Source: Cohnella herbarum
GTDB lineage: Bacteria > Bacillota > Bacilli > Paenibacillales > Paenibacillaceae
Reading direction: 5' to 3'
NCBI RefSeq assembly: GCF_012849095.1
Contig: NZ_CP051680.1
Coordinates: 1,798,001-1,862,000, forward strand
Length of the DNA: 64,000 nt
Numbering within the stretch: position 1 is the stretch's first letter; every line of letters starts with the position of its first letter. The position numbers and the translations under genes are program-made. The notes beneath the pieces were generated by a model that ran no database searches, was not told where the DNA came from, and worked only from the letters and a program-made list of their open reading frames with translations. Shown in pieces: positions 26,653-34,547 of this stretch.

Positions 26653-27654
26653 TCAATTCCTTTTGGCGCGCTGATCCAGTATGACCGCGCCGGCAATGAT
26701 CAGACCTTTAATGATTTGTTGCCAATAGGACGAGACGTCCATGAGATTAAGACCGTTGTTGATGATCCCGATGATGAGCACCCCGACGATCGTGCCGAGC
26801 AGCGACCCGCGGCCGCCGAAGAGGCTGGTGCCGCCGATGACGACGGCGGCGATCGCGTCCAACTCGTAACCCATGCCGCTGTTGGGCTGTCCCGAGCTAA
26901 TGCGCGAAGAAAGCAGTATGCCGGCAAGCCCGGCCAAGAAACCGTTAATGACGTAGACCCAGATTTTAATGCGTCCGACGCGAATTCCGGAAATTTTCGA
27001 AGCGTTCTCGTTGCCGCCGATCGCGTAGACGTAGCGTCCGAACTTCGTCTTATACAGAACGACGCCCATAATAGCCGCTACCGCCACGAAGATGATGACC
27101 GGTACGGGGAGCGGACCGATATAGCCTTGTCCTAGAAACTTGAACGGCTCCGAACTGACCACGATCGGCCTCCCGTTCGTATAGATCAACGCGATCCCTC
27201 GCGCGATCGTCATCATCGCCAGCGTCGCCACGAACGGTGCTACGTTCAGCTTCGCGCTCATCGTGCCGCTGACGCCGCCGAGAATTCCGCTTGCCGCCAC
27301 CCCCGCGATCAACGCCAAGCCGACGGCTCCCGGATCGTGCGCGACGATGCTCGTCGCGATAACCGCCGCGACCGCCATCAGCGAACCGATGGAAAGATCG
27401 ATGCCCGCGGTCAAAATAATGAAAGTCATGCCGATGGCGAGAATGCCGTTGATCGATACCTGCCGCAGCACGTTCATTAAGTTCGTGACCGTCAGGAAGG
27501 TATCCGAGACGAGACTGAGAATAATAACCGCCGCGAGCAAGATCGCGATTAACCCGTACTTCCGCATCATTTCGGATGAATTGACCTTGTCTCTAATGAT
27601 CGAACTCTGATTTACTGGCACGCCGCTAGGCAATGCGTCCACCCCCGATTGCAC
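26653..27654 (-). CDS. Ribose-type ABC transporter permease
   Basis: The protein is 333 residues or slightly fewer, with about eight to ten membrane helices and the RbsC-family signatures ILAIGMTFIILTAGIDLSIGSLMAV, YAIGGNENASKISGIRVGRIK and MGYELDAIAAVVIGGTSLFGGRGSLLGTIVGVLIIGIINNGLNLM. Two starts are possible: GTG 27654, or TTG 27633, which has GGGGGTGG five bases upstream. Either way it overlaps the 3' end of the ATPase gene, so the two are coupled. Confidence 0.92.
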   Translation of the reverse strand: MQSGVDALPSGVPVNQSSIIRDKVNSSEMMRKYGLIAILLAAVIILSLVSDTFLTVTNLMNVLRQVSINGILAIGMTFIILTAGIDLSIGSLMAVAAVIATSIVAHDPGAVGLALIAGVAASGILGGVSGTMSAKLNVAPFVATLAMMTIARGIALIYTNGRPIVVSSEPFKFLGQGYIGPLPVPVIIFVAVAAIMGVVLYKTKFGRYVYAIGGNENASKISGIRVGRIKIWVYVINGFLAGLAGILLSSRISSGQPNSGMGYELDAIAAVVIGGTSLFGGRGSLLGTIVGVLIIGIINNGLNLMDVSSYWQQIIKGLIIAGAVILDQRAKRN

Positions 27655-29128
27655 ATTCCAGAATTTGTTCCTGCGTAATTTCTCCCCGGTTAAACTCGCC
27701 CCGGATTTCGCCCTCGCCCATGACCAGTATGCGATCGCTCATTCCCAATACCTCGGGAAGCTCCGAGGATACCATGATAATGGCCATCCCTTGCTGGGCC
27801 AGCTTGGACATCATCCGGTAAATCTCCGCCTTGGCCCCGACGTCGATGCCTCGCGTCGGCTCGTCCAGAATGAGCAGCTTGGGCGAAGTCAGCAGCCATT
27901 TGGCGATAACGACCTTCTGCTGGTTGCCTCCGCTAAGCGTCAGCACTTCCTGCTCCATGCGATTCATCTTAATGCGAATACTGGCCGTCATCCCGTCGCA
28001 CAGTGCCGTTTCCGCCGGTCGCGAGACGAACGGTCCCTTGCTGGTCTTGGATAGACTCGCCAGCGTCATATTTTCGCGAATGGACTGGCTAAGCACGAGT
28101 CCGAGTTCCTTGCGGTCCTCGGTAACGAAACCGATGCGGTGCCGGATCGCGTCGGCCGGATGCCGGACTTTGATCGCTTCGCCCTCCATCAGCACTTCCC
28201 CGCCGTCCGGCCGGTCGATACCGAATATCGCCCGCATCACTTCGCTTCGTCCGGCGCCCATCAGACCCGCGATGCCGAGAATTTCACCTTGACGCACCGA
28301 GAAGGAAACGTTTGCAAAGTAAGGACGGCGCGTCAAACCGCGAACTTCGAGTACCGTGTCGCCGATGGCCGCCTCTTCCTTCGGATAGATGGCATCGAGC
28401 GACCGTCCGACCATCATCGAGATCAATCCGTCGGAATCCAGTTCCGACGATTTCCGCGAGCCGATGAGTTTACCGTCGCGAAGCACCGTAATCCGATCCG
28501 TGATGGCGAATATTTCTTCCATCCGGTGTGAGATATAGATGATCGGGACGCCTTGGCCTTTCAGCCGTTCGATCGTTTGGAACAGCGTCTTGACCTCGCT
28601 CTCGGACAGCGCCGAGGTAGGCTCGTCCATAATGATCAATTTGGCTTGATAGGAAATCGCCTTGATGATTTCCAGCATCTGCTTCTGGGCGACGCTGAGC
28701 TGTCCGACTTTCGTATGCGGCTGGGCCCGGAATTGAAACTGTTCCAGCAATCGCCTCGTCTGCTCTTCGAGCTTCTTTTTATTCACGAACGGCGTTCCCG
28801 GAAAGCAAGGTTCCCTGCCGAGGTAAATATTTTCGGCCACCGTCATCTCCGGAATCGGATTCAGCTCCTGGTGAATCATCGCGATGCCGACATTCAGCGC
28901 CGCTTGCGGATTAGGAAACTGCACCTTCGTTCCTTCGAACACGATTTCGCCTTCGTCCGGCTTGACCAGCCCCGTTAAAATTTTCATGAGCGTCGACTTG
29001 CCCGCGCCGTTCTCGCCCATCAGCGCATGAACCTCGCCCTTGCGAATATCGAGCGATACTCCGTCCAGCGCCTTAACGCCGAAATACGATTTGGTCATGC
29101 CTCTCATCGTCAAAATGGTTTCTCCCAT
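27626..29128 (-). CDS. Ribose-type ABC transporter ATPase (two ABC domains)
   Basis: The protein is 500 residues. It has two fused nucleotide-binding domains as in RbsA/MglA/XylG. Domain 1 has GENGAGKSTLMKIL (Walker A), LSVAQKQMLEI as a signature and LIIMDEPTSAL (Walker B). Domain 2 has the usual degenerate Walker A GLMGAGRSEVMRAI, LSGGNQQKVVIAKWL and LILDEPTRGIDVGAK. AGGAGGAGGACGGGGC precedes ATG. It follows the GntR gene by 25 bp. Confidence 0.94.
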   Translation of the reverse strand: MGETILTMRGMTKSYFGVKALDGVSLDIRKGEVHALMGENGAGKSTLMKILTGLVKPDEGEIVFEGTKVQFPNPQAALNVGIAMIHQELNPIPEMTVAENIYLGREPCFPGTPFVNKKKLEEQTRRLLEQFQFRAQPHTKVGQLSVAQKQMLEIIKAISYQAKLIIMDEPTSALSESEVKTLFQTIERLKGQGVPIIYISHRMEEIFAITDRITVLRDGKLIGSRKSSELDSDGLISMMVGRSLDAIYPKEEAAIGDTVLEVRGLTRRPYFANVSFSVRQGEILGIAGLMGAGRSEVMRAIFGIDRPDGGEVLMEGEAIKVRHPADAIRHRIGFVTEDRKELGLVLSQSIRENMTLASLSKTSKGPFVSRPAETALCDGMTASIRIKMNRMEQEVLTLSGGNQQKVVIAKWLLTSPKLLILDEPTRGIDVGAKAEIYRMMSKLAQQGMAIIMVSSELPEVLGMSDRILVMGEGEIRGEFNRGEITQEQILECAIGGGRIA

Positions 29129-29153
29129 GCCCCGTCCTCCTCCTAGCTAGACG

Positions 29154-29855
29154 TCAAAACCATAAATGGGTCCCGAATTCGGTATCCTCGTCTTCCTTAA
29201 GATCCAAACACTCCCGATAGGAGCGGTATATATGTTTGCGCATCGTCAGCTCCGCCTTATCGGGATCCCTTTCTTTCAGCGCCTCTATCAGCTCGGAATG
29301 CTGTTCAACCTCCTTCTCCTTGGTGGACTCGTTGCCGAGTATGCGATTGACCAACGCGATCTGAAAGGAGATCGACTCGTAGGCGCGGAGCAGCCTCGAG
29401 TGCTCCGAGAGCGAAATGATCGATTGATGGATGTACAAGGAATCGACCAGCAAGGAGACGACTTCATTATCTTTCGCCTTGCCCTTCATCTCCTCATAGA
29501 ACAGTTCCAGCTCCCGGACCGCTTCATCGGTAGCGATCTGCGTCGCAAGGCGAATCGCCAACCCTTCGATCGATGCCCGCAGCGAATAGATTTCGAATAT
29601 ATCCCGGGCGCTCAGTTCGTTCACGACCGGCCCCCGATTCGGAACGATCGTGACGATGCCTTCGCCCGACAAGAGCCGCACCGCTTCCCGCACCGGCGTC
29701 TGGCTAATGCCCAGCTCGCGGGCGAATTTCGTCTCGACGATCCGGTCTCCTGGATTCAGTCTGCCACCCAATATTTCCTGCTTGAAAAATTCGACCAGAT
29801 CGTTGCTCATGTTTTGTTTATCCGCGAAAAACTTTTTGGAAATCGTTTCTTTCAT
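29154..29855 (-). CDS. GntR-family regulator, FCD/FadR type
   Basis: About 233 residues. The winged-helix domain (about 18-85) contains GGRLNPGDRIVETKFARELGISQTPVREAVRLLSGEGIVTIVPNRGPVV, the diagnostic GntR recognition region. The helical FCD domain follows (IFEIYSLRASIEGLAIRLA, HQSIISLSEHSRLL, ELIEALKERDPDKAELTMRKHI) and usually binds a sugar acid or carboxylate with a metal. ATG 29855 is preceded by GAGGAG at nine bases; a longer ATG start at 29909 is less likely. It is the first gene of the catabolic operon and probably its local regulator. Confidence 0.9.
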   Translation of the reverse strand: MKETISKKFFADKQNMSNDLVEFFKQEILGGRLNPGDRIVETKFARELGISQTPVREAVRLLSGEGIVTIVPNRGPVVNELSARDIFEIYSLRASIEGLAIRLATQIATDEAVRELELFYEEMKGKAKDNEVVSLLVDSLYIHQSIISLSEHSRLLRAYESISFQIALVNRILGNESTKEKEVEQHSELIEALKERDPDKAELTMRKHIYRSYRECLDLKEDEDTEFGTHLWF

Positions 29856-29949
29856 AATCGCTCGCTCCTCTACCGACTCTATTGGAAACCCGACATGCAC
29901 AACTCGCATTGCAAGGTGATTGCTTGGGCTATGCTTTAACTTTTATAAT

Positions 29950-29975
29950 ATTATATATAATGCATTATATATAAT
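29950..29975. promoter_or_regulatory. 26-bp perfect palindrome, probable GntR operator
   Basis: Two 13-bp half-sites (ATTATATATAATG and its complement) meet at the centre GCAT-like core ATGCAT with no mismatch. It lies about 95 bp before the gntR start and contains -10-like TATAAT on both strands, so a bound protein would block the promoter. The position at the head of the operon makes the FCD regulator the natural ligand (inference). Confidence 0.72.
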
Positions 29976-30007
29976 TTGGCAATACAATTTTTAGAATTTC
30001 TACAAAC

Positions 30008-30046
30008 AAAAAAAAACCGTCCCCCGGTTGAATACCGGGAAACGGT
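30008..30046 (-). terminator. Terminator of the ABC exporter gene
   Basis: ACCGT..CCCGGT (30015-30028) pairs with ACCGGG..ACGGT (30034-30046). On the minus strand eight or nine T residues follow (down to 30008). It separates the exporter unit from the catabolic operon promoter. Confidence 0.85.
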
Positions 30047-30148
30047 CGCTTCATAAGCTGATTTTTGGAGATAGCGGAAATCGCCGATCAATATTGTACT
30101 GCCATCGGCTCCGACGGTTTCGCACAGCTCCGTCAACCTCAGCCAGCC

Positions 30149-31867
30149 TTACGCGTGCTGATATTGAGCCTGATGAAGCCGGCTATAGATCCCTCCGGAT
30201 TGAACCAAATCTTGATGCCTTCCTTGCTCCGCAATCCCGTTCTCGTCGACGACGATAATTCTATCGGCGTTCTTAATCGTTGCGAGCCTATGGGCGATAA
30301 CGAGCGTCGTACGTCCTACGGATAGCTCGGACAGCGACTTCTGAATCGCCATTTCGGTTTCCGTGTCGAGCGCGGAAGTCGCCTCGTCCAGTATCAGGAT
30401 CGGCGGGTTCTTCAAGAACATTCGCGCGATCGCCATCCGTTGCTTCTGACCGCCGGACAGCTTGACGCCGCGTTCTCCGATAATGGTGTCCATCCCTTCC
30501 GGCAATTGCCGGATCATATCCTCGAGGGAAGCCCGTTTAGCCGCATCCCAGATTTGCTCCTCCGTTGCGAGCAGATCTCCATATGCGATATTTTCTCGAA
30601 TCGACCCCGAGAAAAGAAACACGTCCTGCTGTACGATCCCGATATGTTTGCGCAACGATTGCAGCTTCATGCCGCGGATATCCATTCCGTCAACGGTAAT
30701 TTTACCTTCGGTAACGTCGTAGAATCTTGGAAGAAGACTGCAGATCGTCGTTTTGCCCGCGCCGGAAGGCCCGACGAACGCAACCGTTTCTCCCGCGCGT
30801 ATCGACAGATCGATTCCGCTTAGAATATCCCTGCCCGGCTCATAGCCGAAGGTGACCTTATCGAACTTAATGTCGCCGCGGATAGATTCAACCGCAACTG
30901 CATCCTTCACGTCGGCGATATCCGGCTCGGTGTCGAGCACCTCCACGTACCGCTTGAAGCCCGCGATGCCCTTAGGATAACTTTCGATGACCGCGTTAAT
31001 CTTCTCGATCGGGCGGAAAAAAATATTCGATAGGAGCAAGAATGCCATGAATTCCCCAAGCTCCAGTTTTCCTTGAATGAAGAACCAAGCTCCGCAAACC
31101 ATGACGAACACGGTGATCAGGCGCATTAACATATAGCTGACCGAAATGCTTTTCGCCATCGTCTTGTACGCAAGCAGCTTCGTTTCCCGGAAGTTGCTAT
31201 TATCGACCGCGAACAGCTTCTTCTCGTGCTCTTCGTTCGCGAACGATTGTACGACGCGAATGCCTCCAACGTTCTCTTCGATACGAGCGTTGAAGTTACC
31301 TACGTTCCCGAATAACCTCTGATAGGTGCTCGTCATCTTACCGCCGAATACGATAATCAGCCATGCCATAATCGGAATGATAATAAAAGTAATCAAGGCA
31401 AGCTCGAGATTAATGTAAGCCATTAGCGTGAACGAACCGGCTAGCGTCATGACGGCGATGAACACGTCCTCGGGACCGTGATGGGCAATTTCCCCGATAT
31501 CGTTCAAGTCGTTGGTTACCCTTCCGACCAAATGTCCCGTTTTATGATTATCGAAGAACCGGAACGATAGCTTCTGGATATGCTCGAACATTTTCCGGCG
31601 CATATCGGTTTCGATGTTAATGCCTAGCATGTGGCCCCAATAGGTGACGACATAATTCAACGCGGTATTCAAGGCGTATATGCCGAGCAACGCGACACAC
31701 GCCAATACGATCATCGGCCAATCCTCGCCCGGCAGCAGATCGTCAATAAACTTGCTAACGGCCAGCGGGAAAGCCAGCTCCAGCAGTCCGGCGATCACCG
31801 CGCAGGAGAAATCCAAAATAAAAAGTCCCTTATAAGGACGATAATATGAGAAAAAACGTCTTAACAT
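30149..31867 (-). CDS. ABC exporter, fused membrane and ATPase domains
   Basis: The protein is 572 residues. Six membrane helices (1-310) have the exporter-type coupling segment. They are followed by a nucleotide-binding domain with VAFVGPSGAGKTTICSLLPRFYDV (Walker A), RENIAYGD, GERGVKLSGGQKQRMAIARMFLKNPPILILDEATSALD (signature, Walker B) and the switch His in VIAHRLAT. It works as a homo- or heterodimer exporting drugs, lipids or peptides; cargo unknown. It is preceded by a small companion gene 20 bp away on the same strand, and that gene's operator probably controls both. Confidence 0.92.
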   Translation of the reverse strand: MLRRFFSYYRPYKGLFILDFSCAVIAGLLELAFPLAVSKFIDDLLPGEDWPMIVLACVALLGIYALNTALNYVVTYWGHMLGINIETDMRRKMFEHIQKLSFRFFDNHKTGHLVGRVTNDLNDIGEIAHHGPEDVFIAVMTLAGSFTLMAYINLELALITFIIIPIMAWLIIVFGGKMTSTYQRLFGNVGNFNARIEENVGGIRVVQSFANEEHEKKLFAVDNSNFRETKLLAYKTMAKSISVSYMLMRLITVFVMVCGAWFFIQGKLELGEFMAFLLLSNIFFRPIEKINAVIESYPKGIAGFKRYVEVLDTEPDIADVKDAVAVESIRGDIKFDKVTFGYEPGRDILSGIDLSIRAGETVAFVGPSGAGKTTICSLLPRFYDVTEGKITVDGMDIRGMKLQSLRKHIGIVQQDVFLFSGSIRENIAYGDLLATEEQIWDAAKRASLEDMIRQLPEGMDTIIGERGVKLSGGQKQRMAIARMFLKNPPILILDEATSALDTETEMAIQKSLSELSVGRTTLVIAHRLATIKNADRIIVVDENGIAEQGRHQDLVQSGGIYSRLHQAQYQHA

Positions 31868-31887
31868 CGCTAGCCTCTCTCTCTTCT

Positions 31888-32208
31888 TCAGTCAGCCGAC
31901 GGGATATCGGTATTCGGCGACTCGGCATCATCATCTTGCAGTTCGAATAAATGGATGTACTCCTCTATCACTTGATCCAGCGCCTTAAGCTCACCGCATA
32001 GCACCTGTTGAATCGTTTGGAACTCAGGCTCGTTCAACTGACGGGCTAACGTAACCCTTTTCACTTTCAATTGTTCTAAAAATACCAAAATACGCCCTCT
32101 TCTGAACGTCTGAGCACCGTTAGCCGCATGACGATGACGTTCGCCATTGCGTTCTCCCCGATGTCCGTGGCCTCTTTCTCCTACTTCTTCTCTTCCGTGA
32201 ATTTTCAT
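31888..32208 (-). CDS. Small Arg/His-rich protein, companion of ABC exporter
   Basis: About 106 residues; family not recognised. The N-terminal third is very basic and His/Gly/Arg-rich (GREEVGERGHGHRGERNGERHRH). The rest, RRGRILVFLEQLKVKRVTLARQLNEPEFQTIQQVLCGELKALDQVIEEYIHLFEL, is likely two or three helices, and the tail is acidic. It could be a small DNA-binding or sensor protein for the exporter, since a palindrome lies in its promoter, but no classic HTH is evident. I start at ATG 32208 with AGGTGA upstream; an in-frame extension to 32277 would run through the operator. Confidence 0.65.
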   Translation of the reverse strand: MKIHGREEVGERGHGHRGERNGERHRHAANGAQTFRRGRILVFLEQLKVKRVTLARQLNEPEFQTIQQVLCGELKALDQVIEEYIHLFELQDDDAESPNTDIPSAD

Positions 32209-32247
32209 TTCGATCACCTGCTCCTTCGCAATCGAGATTTCAATCAC

Positions 32248-32290
32248 CATCTGTATACAAATGTATACAGATGCCAAGAAGAAGTCAATA
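32248..32290 (-). promoter_or_regulatory. Promoter with overlapping 12+12 bp palindromic operator
   Basis: CATCTGTATACA (32248-32259) and TGTATACAGATG (32262-32273) are a perfect inverted repeat separated by two bases. On the minus strand TTGACT lies just upstream (about 32281-32286) and TACATT 17 bp later inside the palindrome. A repressor bound here would cover the -10 region of the exporter operon. Confidence 0.72.
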
Positions 32291-32313
32291 CTTTATTTGA
32301 CAATGACTGCAAT

Positions 32314-32344
32314 AAAGAGGCTCTCGATTCCTCGAAGCCCCTTT
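32314..32344 (-). terminator. Terminator of the siderophore/heme operon
   Basis: On the minus strand AAAG-GGCT and CGAG pair with CTCG and AGCC-CTTT around a short loop, ending in TTTATT. It lies about 15 bp past the heme monooxygenase stop codon. Confidence 0.7.
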
Positions 32345-32357
32345 ATAGCATCATTAT

Positions 32358-32693
32358 TTATTCGCCTTTTCGTTCGAACTTGCCTTTTCTGACTTTTTTA
32401 ACTTCGTACATGTTAACGTTCGAGCTGATGACGTATTCAGGCTGCTGCTTTCCCTTGTTGTCGCGATGGCCTTGAAGATGTTCGGGACTCTTCTCCCAAT
32501 TTTTCCAATCCTCTTCGGATTCCCAACGAATGAATACAACGACTTCCTCGTTTTCTTTGCCGCGTTTATTCACCATGACGGAAATATCGATCAAGCCTTC
32601 TCTTTCGTCGAGAATCCCCTCTTGGCTGAAACGTTCGATAACCTTGTCCGCATTCCCTTTTTCCACGACGATCGTTCGTGTTTGAATGAGCAT
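32358..32693 (-). CDS. Antibiotic-biosynthesis-monooxygenase fold, heme-degrading type
   Basis: The protein is 111 residues with one ferredoxin-like ABM domain. The segment VVVFIRWESEEDWKNWEKSPEHLQGHRD carries the Trp and His pattern (W-x3-W-x5-H-x3-H) of HmoA/HmoB/IsdG-type heme oxygenases, which open heme to release iron. It lies 25 bp after the siderophore-binding lipoprotein gene on the same strand, so it should be co-induced by iron starvation. Extra C-terminal basic tail (KKVRKGKFERKGE). Confidence 0.85.
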   Translation of the reverse strand: MLIQTRTIVVEKGNADKVIERFSQEGILDEREGLIDISVMVNKRGKENEEVVVFIRWESEEDWKNWEKSPEHLQGHRDNKGKQQPEYVISSNVNMYEVKKVRKGKFERKGE

Positions 32694-32718
32694 CTATATT
32701 AGCCTCCATAATCTCGAT

Positions 32719-33726
32719 TTATTGAACGGCTTGAGCCGCTTCTTTAACCATTTCTAATTCCGTTTGAAGACCGCCGCCCGACAAGTACCAATAGTTCGCG
32801 TCTAGATAGATGATTTTGCCGTTCTTGAAGGCGTTCGTTTTCTTGACGAGATCGTTCTCGATCACTTCTTTGGCCGGAACCGTTCCTTCTCCGCTCACGA
32901 CCGCATCGCGATCGACGACGAACAGAATGTCCGGATTTTTCTCCGCGATATACTCGTTCGAGATTTTATCGCCGTGCGTATCCGGCTTAATCGATTCGTC
33001 CACGGGAACGAAACCGTAAGTATCGTGAATGCTGCCGAAACGGGAGCCTTTGCCGTACGCGCTGATTTTACCGCCGCTCGTAAGCACGATAAGCGCTTTA
33101 CCCGCCGTCGAAGCTTTACCCTTCAACTCTTCAACGGAAGCGTTAAAGGCAGCAAGCTCGGCGGCAACTTCTGCTTCTTTGTTGAAGATTTTACCGATCG
33201 TTTCCGCATTTGCTGCGAAAGACTCCGCATACTTGCTATAATCGATCGACATTTGAATCGTTGGCGCGATCTTATTCAGTTCTTCATAAGCCTCCGCCGT
33301 CCTGCCGCTGATGAAAATAACGTCGGGCTTTAACTTGTTCAGCTTCTCGAAATCCGGCTCGAACAACGTGCCCGCGTCTTCGTATTTCGCATCGCCGAAT
33401 TGGGACAGATTAGACGGAATCGAAGCTTTCGGAAGCGCCGCGACTTCGACGCCTAGTTTATTTAACGTATCTAACGTACCGAAGTCGAACACGACGACTT
33501 TTTCCGGGTTTGTTTTTACCGTCGCGGTACCTAGCGGATGCGTGATCGTTACTTCCGCGGGTGCGGCGGGAGTCGTTGCGCTTGGGCTGGCGGACTCCGA
33601 AGCAGAAGCGGACGCGCTCGGAGAAGCCGACGGACTTGCCGCTCCTTCATTGTTGTTGGATCCGCATGCTGCCAATACAGCAATCATCATAACAGACATC
33701 AGAATCAGGGATAAAGATTTTTTCAC
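32719..33726 (-). CDS. yclQ: Siderophore-binding lipoprotein (YclQ-like)
   Basis: The protein is 335 residues. The lipobox VLAACGSNN is followed by a Ser/Ala/Pro-rich low-complexity spacer (about 27-57), then the class III binding fold: VTITHPLGTATVKTNPEKVVVFDFGTLDTLNKLG, LKPDVIFISGRTAEAYEEL, GSRFGSIHDTYGFVPVDESI and FKNGKIIYLDANYWYLSGGG. These match the petrobactin/photo-petrobactin receptor YclQ/FatB group. It completes an importer whose permeases and ATPase lie directly upstream in the same order as Bacillus yclNOPQ. Confidence 0.9.
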   Translation of the reverse strand: MKKSLSLILMSVMMIAVLAACGSNNNEGAASPSASPSASASASESASPSATTPAAPAEVTITHPLGTATVKTNPEKVVVFDFGTLDTLNKLGVEVAALPKASIPSNLSQFGDAKYEDAGTLFEPDFEKLNKLKPDVIFISGRTAEAYEELNKIAPTIQMSIDYSKYAESFAANAETIGKIFNKEAEVAAELAAFNASVEELKGKASTAGKALIVLTSGGKISAYGKGSRFGSIHDTYGFVPVDESIKPDTHGDKISNEYIAEKNPDILFVVDRDAVVSGEGTVPAKEVIENDLVKKTNAFKNGKIIYLDANYWYLSGGGLQTELEMVKEAAQAVQ

Positions 33727-33788
33727 GAAAGACCACTCCTATTTATGTTTTTTATATAGTCAATCGGGGCACATGGCTCCAAAATAAC

Positions 33789-34547
33789 TCAAGAGAAATA
33801 AATGCATATTTTTTTCCCGTCCACGACATGTATCGGAATGTCCATGTCATATACGCTCTTCAACACCGAGGTGTCGATCATCTCGTCCGTCGACCCTTCA
33901 TGAACGATTCGGCCTTCCTTCATCGCAACGATGTAATCGGAGTAGCTGGAAGCGAAATTAATATCGTGAAGCACGAGCACCACGGTTTTGCCCAGTTCGT
34001 CGACGAGTCTGCGAAGTACCTTCATGATCTGGACGGAATGTTTCATATCCAGATTGTTAAGCGGCTCGTCAAGCAGCACGTAATCGGTATCTTGAGCAAG
34101 CACCATGGCAATGAATGCCCGTTGCTTCTGTCCTCCGCTAAGCTGATCCAGATATTTGTCGCGCATTTCGTCAAGCTCCATGTAACTTATCGCTTCATCT
34201 ACATGCCGGCGATCCTCCGTGTTCAATCTCCCTTTGGAATACGGAAATCTGCCGAATTCCACCAAGTCGATTACCCTAAGCCTTACGTTAATGGCGTTCG
34301 CTTGCTTCAAGATGGATATTTTCCTGGCCAGCTCGCTGCTGTCCGTGCTCTTAACGTCCAAACCGTCTATTACCACTTCGCCTTCGTCCATCTGAATCAA
34401 TCTGCTGACGACCGATAGCAGCGTGCTCTTCCCCGCTCCATTCGGACCGATGAAGGACGTGATCTTGCCTTTCGGAATCGTCGTCGAAACCCCGTGGATC
34501 CCGCTTTTACCGCCGTAACTTTTCGTAACGTTCCTTGCCTCTATCAC
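33789..34547 (-). CDS. yclP: Siderophore ABC transporter ATPase (YclP-like)
   Basis: The protein is 252 residues. GPNGAGKSTLLSVVSRL (Walker A), DQLSGGQKQRAFIAMVLAQDTDYVLLDEPLNNLDMKHS (signature and Walker B) and VVLVLHDINFASSYSD (switch His) identify an iron-chelate uptake ATPase. Its ATG overlaps the upstream permease stop codon by four bases. Confidence 0.93.
   Translation of the reverse strand: MIEARNVTKSYGGKSGIHGVSTTIPKGKITSFIGPNGAGKSTLLSVVSRLIQMDEGEVVIDGLDVKSTDSSELARKISILKQANAINVRLRVIDLVEFGRFPYSKGRLNTEDRRHVDEAISYMELDEMRDKYLDQLSGGQKQRAFIAMVLAQDTDYVLLDEPLNNLDMKHSVQIMKVLRRLVDELGKTVVLVLHDINFASSYSDYIVAMKEGRIVHEGSTDEMIDTSVLKSVYDMDIPIHVVDGKKICIYFS

Noticed and set aside
30149..31867. Membership of the ABC exporter in the catabolic operon
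   Set aside because: A strong terminator at 30008-30046 and the promoter/operator region at 29.95 kb separate them.
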